This document shows, piece after piece, positions 42,770 to 45,336 of a stretch of 45,336 nucleotides of DNA. The notes beneath the pieces were generated by a model. It saw nothing but the letters and a program-made list of their open reading frames with translations, ran no database searches and was not told the origin of the DNA. Position numbers and translations under genes: made by a program. Position 1 is the first letter of the stretch. Every line of letters starts with the position of its first letter. This stretch comes from CAVZCK01 sp963798805 (GTDB lineage: Bacteria; Pseudomonadota; Alphaproteobacteria; Rhizobiales; Rhodomicrobiaceae): the NCBI GenBank assembly GCA_963798805.1, contig CAWCVC010000012.1, positions 1 to 45,336 on the forward strand. The letters run 5' to 3'.

Positions 42770-43567
42770 CCATGAAAAGCTGTTGAACTTTGGCATTCCA
42801 GAAATACGCCAGATGCTGACGCGGCGCGACACGGCATTCTACGCGCTCTCGATCGGGCTCGGCCAGGACCCCATTGATGCGCGCCAGCTCGATTTTGTCG
42901 ATGCTCGCCGCGCGCTGAAGACAATGCCGTCCATGGCGGTCGTGCTCGGCCATCCCGGCTTCTGGCTGCGCAATCCCTAGACCGGCGTCGATGCCGTCCG
43001 GCTGGTTCATGGCGAGCAGGGCATCCGGATCCATGGTCCGCTGCCGGTCGAGGGCGAGATCGTCGCCAGGACGCGGGTTACCGGGCTCGTCGACAAGGGC
43101 GAAGGCAAAGGCGCGCTGCTCTATTCGGAGAAGGAGGTGCGGGGCGCGGACGGGACGCTCTATGCGACCACCCGCTCGACGACCTTTTTGCGCGGCGATG
43201 GCGGCTTCGGCGGTCCCGCGGGTCCGGTCAAGCCGCCGCATCCGATGCCCGAAAGCGAGCCGGATATCATCATCGACCTGCCGACCCGCCCGGAGCAGGC
43301 GCTCTATTCCCGGTGGAATGGCGACGACAATCCGCTGCACACTGATCCTGCCGTCGCAGAGATGGCCGGCTTCCCGCGTCCGATCCTCCACGGCCTCTGC
43401 ACGCTCGGCGTCGTCACCCATGCACTCATTAGGGGTTGACGGATTATCAGCCGCAGCGGTTGCGCTCGCTGGATCTGCGTTTTTCGGCTCCCGTCTTTCC
43501 CGGCGAGACCATCCGCACGCAGATCTGGCGAGGCGGCGCGTTTCGGGCACGCGTCATCGAGCGCGAT
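42759..43567 (+). pseudogene. MaoC-type 2-enoyl-CoA hydratase, inactivated
   Basis: The frame starts with MAIDHEKLLNFGIPE, overlaps the synthetase by 11 bases, and has an in-frame TAG at 42978-42980 (RNP-stop-TGVDAVRLVHGEQG). It continues in the same frame to the hot-dog hydratase motif (SRWNGDDNPLHTDPAVAEMAGFPRPILHG) and ends at 43438. A shift then continues the domain as MTDYQPQRLRSLDLRFSAPVFPGETI and breaks off near ARVIERDV. So one nonsense and one frameshift mutation. It was probably the hydratase of the same acyl-CoA pathway. Confidence 0.88.
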
Positions 43568-43712
43568 GTCGCAGGGCCTCTCCGCCGCGCTCGACTGGGA
43601 GCGCGAGGTGCAGGCCGCTCTGATGACTACGGACGATCACGCGGAAGGCCGCGCCGCCTTTCTGGAAAAACGCACCCCCGCTTCACCGGACGCTAAGGTC
43701 GAGGACACGCCC
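43566..43712 (+). pseudogene. C-terminal relic of an enoyl-CoA hydratase (crotonase family)
   Basis: GLSAALDWEREVQAALMTTD and DHAEGRAAFLEKRTP match the end of crotonase-fold enzymes (E...AL..TEDH.EG..AFLEKR.P). Nothing upstream belongs to this family, so a deletion joined it to the MaoC relic. Confidence 0.75.
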
Positions 43713-43785
43713 ATGGCATCATCGAATTTGCTCGCCGGGAAAGTCGCGCTCGTAACGGGCGCGGGAGGCGGCATCGGCCGCGACC
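43713..43785 (+). pseudogene. N-terminal relic of a short-chain dehydrogenase
   Basis: MASSNLLAGKVALVTGAGGG and IGRD is an SDR NAD-binding start; sequence then changes to unrelated bases after 43785. It follows the hydratase relic in the same frame. Confidence 0.75.
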
Positions 43786-43973
43786 CGCGCTGCGCAATCG
43801 CCGCTGCCGGCCTCCTTGAACGCATCGCTTTAGCTGCCGCTCGTGACCATCGGGATGGAAACCAAAGCCCATTTGGACATGTGCGCTGTCTCGCTCGTGT
43901 CAAAGCGGCCACCTCCTTCGCGCAAGACGTTGGAGTTAGCGCTCAGCCGCTTTACGCCGAGATCGATGCCTTA
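43786..43973. other. Unassigned stretch before the ISAzo13 element
   Basis: About 190 bases that belong neither to the SDR nor to the IS; possibly remains of another insertion that truncated the SDR. No family recognised. Confidence 0.3.
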
Positions 43974-45306
43974 GGACACTCCGAACAATAACTGCTACGA
44001 AAACCCTGGTTGTCTTGGTTTGATTGTGTAGTTCCATTCGGGATGGAAATCATCGCCTGTTATGTCGAGCCGCTCCATTTCGGCGTGACTGACCTTGATG
44101 CCCTTCTCATAGGTGCGGGTATCGAGCGCACATTCGACCTTCAGTCCAGCCTTTGTCGTCGTGGCGCCAATCAGCTCGACGATTGCGAGACGATCCGTTA
44201 GCGGACGGCCACGCCAGTTCTGCGTGATGTAGCAAAACATGCGGTGCTCGATCTTATTCCATTTGGACGTGCCCGGCGGATAGTGGTGGACGTGGAGCAC
44301 GAGCCCAGTCTCGTCGGCAAACTTCTGCAACTCGACCTTCCAGAGTCGCACGCGCGCGCCGTTCGAGCCGCCGCAGTCCGCCGTGATCGTCAGCTCTTGC
44401 GCCTTTGGATAGCGCTGACGTCCCATCCGTCCGAGCCAGCTGCGGATCGCCTCGACGGCGAACTCGGCCGTGTCGCTGGTGATCCCAACACTGACAATCC
44501 GGCATTGGCCGCCACGTCATAGACGCCGTAAGGCACCGCTTTGCCGAGCTCCTTGTCGACGAAATCGTGCACGTTCACACGCTGCGGGTTGCCCTTGGGC
44601 CGATAGTCGGAACCACCATTCTTGAAGTTGCCGACCAGCTCTTTTTCTTCGTATCGACCGAGATGACCGGTTGTCCGGCTGCCTGCGCCGCAACGACCTT
44701 CATGTTGATGTGCTCGAACTGTGCGTTGCGGTCGGGATGCCTTGCGCCTTCATCCGCCTTGCGATTGTGCTGGCGCGAGAAGCCGAGCTTCACCAGCTCC
44801 TTGCGCACGGTATCGGCGCTGATCGGGTGCCCCATCGCCGTCAACGTCTCGGCCAGCTTGTCCATGCTCTTCGACACCCAGATCAGAGGCCGTATAGGAT
44901 CGCCGAGGGTTGCAGGCTCGACAAGGCGCTTGAGCTCGGGCACAAGCTCTGGATCCGTTTCGGCAACGGCCCGGCGTCCGCCACCGCAGCGACGAACCTG
45001 CCCCTTCGCCAACGGCTTCGCATCGAGATCGTCCTCGCCGCGATTGATCGTCGAGCGGGCGAGCCCGGTGATCCGCGCGACAACCGCAAGACCGCCCCAG
45101 CCGGCGGTCCGCACCTTGGCCGCTGCGAACAGGCGCCGCCCCCGCTCGTCGAGCCGGATGCCGACCGTGTCCCAGCGATATTGAATGGCGTCCTCGTCGA
45201 TCATGCAACCGACATACCCTTGTTCGCCCAGATCCGGAATCCCGGCAGGCTGAGTCACACCGTCGCACGTACACCGATCGCGATTTAGTTATTGTTCGAG
45301 ATGTCC
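43974..45306 (-). mobile_element. ISAzo13-family insertion sequence with TTA duplication
   Basis: Terminal inverted repeats of 20 bases: 43974-43993 and the complement at 45287-45306 differ at three adjacent bases and share CGAACAATAACT. TTA occurs directly outside both ends (43971-43973 and 45307-45309), a 3-base target duplication. Element length 1333 bases. It ends the window's decayed acyl-CoA block. Confidence 0.85.
43995..45204 (-). pseudogene. ISAzo13-family transposase, broken by frameshifts
   Basis: The start (MIDEDAIQYRWDTVGIRLDE) is at 45204; an earlier codon at 45258 is less likely. The N-terminus has a helix-turn-helix (GLAVVARITGLARSTINRG). The first Asp is in VISVDTKKK, where the frame changes to VNVHDFVDKELGKAVPYGVYD, and it changes again before RYPKAQELTITADCGGSNG (second Asp) and WNKIEHRMFC (Glu). 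At least two shifts separate three frames, so the transposase is inactive although the ends are preserved. Confidence 0.87.
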
Positions 45307-45336
45307 TTAAGACAAGCGGGCCGGTTGCGCGAGCTA

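Noticed and set aside
40682..42832. Very long minus-strand ORF (716 codons) opposite the acyl-CoA synthetase
   Set aside because: Antisense shadow of a GC-rich gene; His/Arg-rich with no domains, while the plus strand has full synthetase motifs.
1..45336. CRISPR array
   Set aside because: No regularly spaced direct repeats and no cas genes were seen.

Overview
The window looks like a high-GC alphaproteobacterium of the Hyphomicrobiales (Bradyrhizobium/Rhodopseudomonas/Methylocystis-like). Evidence: GC-rich codon use, a DUF2585/UPF0314 protein, FixK/FNR-type boxes (TTGA-N6-TCAA), a TraG plus ribbon-helix-helix pair of trb-type conjugation loci, and the mix of IS91, IS630, IS66 and ISAzo13 elements. 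It divides into a mobile/accessory left part (about 1-30.4 kb) and a catabolic, partly decaying right part (about 30.7-45.3 kb).

Left part: (i) 1-2.4 kb, the edge of a conjugation locus (traG coupling protein and a truncated CopG-like gene). (ii) 2.7-4.3 kb, an AbiE toxin-antitoxin pair with an inverted repeat in its promoter. (iii) 4.9-20.4 kb, a membrane/energy-stress island: a P3A proton ATPase with a stand-alone FtsH N-terminal-domain protein, two unknown membrane proteins, two tandem TauE/SafE permeases joined by an 18-bp perfect hairpin over the stop/start junction, a lipoprotein, a DedA protein, a HlyD/FtsX-permease/ATPase exporter operon, a two-component system, a Met/His-rich periplasmic protein and a cytochrome c'-like protein. 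Two FNR/FixK-like boxes lie in divergent promoters, suggesting oxygen control. (iv) 21.0-23.1 kb, an IS91-type transposase with a tyrosine recombinase. (v) 23.5-27.7 kb, a broken conflict-system locus: a large pentapeptide-repeat + unknown domain + nucleoside-phosphorylase-like protein (frameshifted), divergent from a CHAT (caspase-like) gene relic cut by an IS630 element whose ends and CTAG target can be reconstructed. (vi) 28.0-30.4 kb, relics of IS66 and of a second integrase, then a full P4-type integrase and a possible attachment-site hairpin.

Right part: a HAD-phosphatase pseudogene, then a minus-strand operon (TRAP transporter, HisD-like dehydrogenase, SDR, zinc alcohol dehydrogenase) resembling hpsKLM-hpsN-hpsO-hpsP for 2,3-dihydroxypropane-1-sulfonate (DHPS) use, with a divergent LacI regulator and a perfect LacI-type operator. 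Next comes a plus-strand acyl-CoA block (DUF35 protein, thiolase-like protein, NDP-forming acyl-CoA synthetase) that decays into MaoC, enoyl-CoA hydratase and SDR fragments, ending in an ISAzo13 element with defined inverted repeats and a TTA duplication.

No tRNA, rRNA or CRISPR array was seen. The best candidate for an undescribed system is the pentapeptide/nucleoside-phosphorylase gene with its CHAT neighbour; the most striking regulatory element is the TauE/TauE hairpin.
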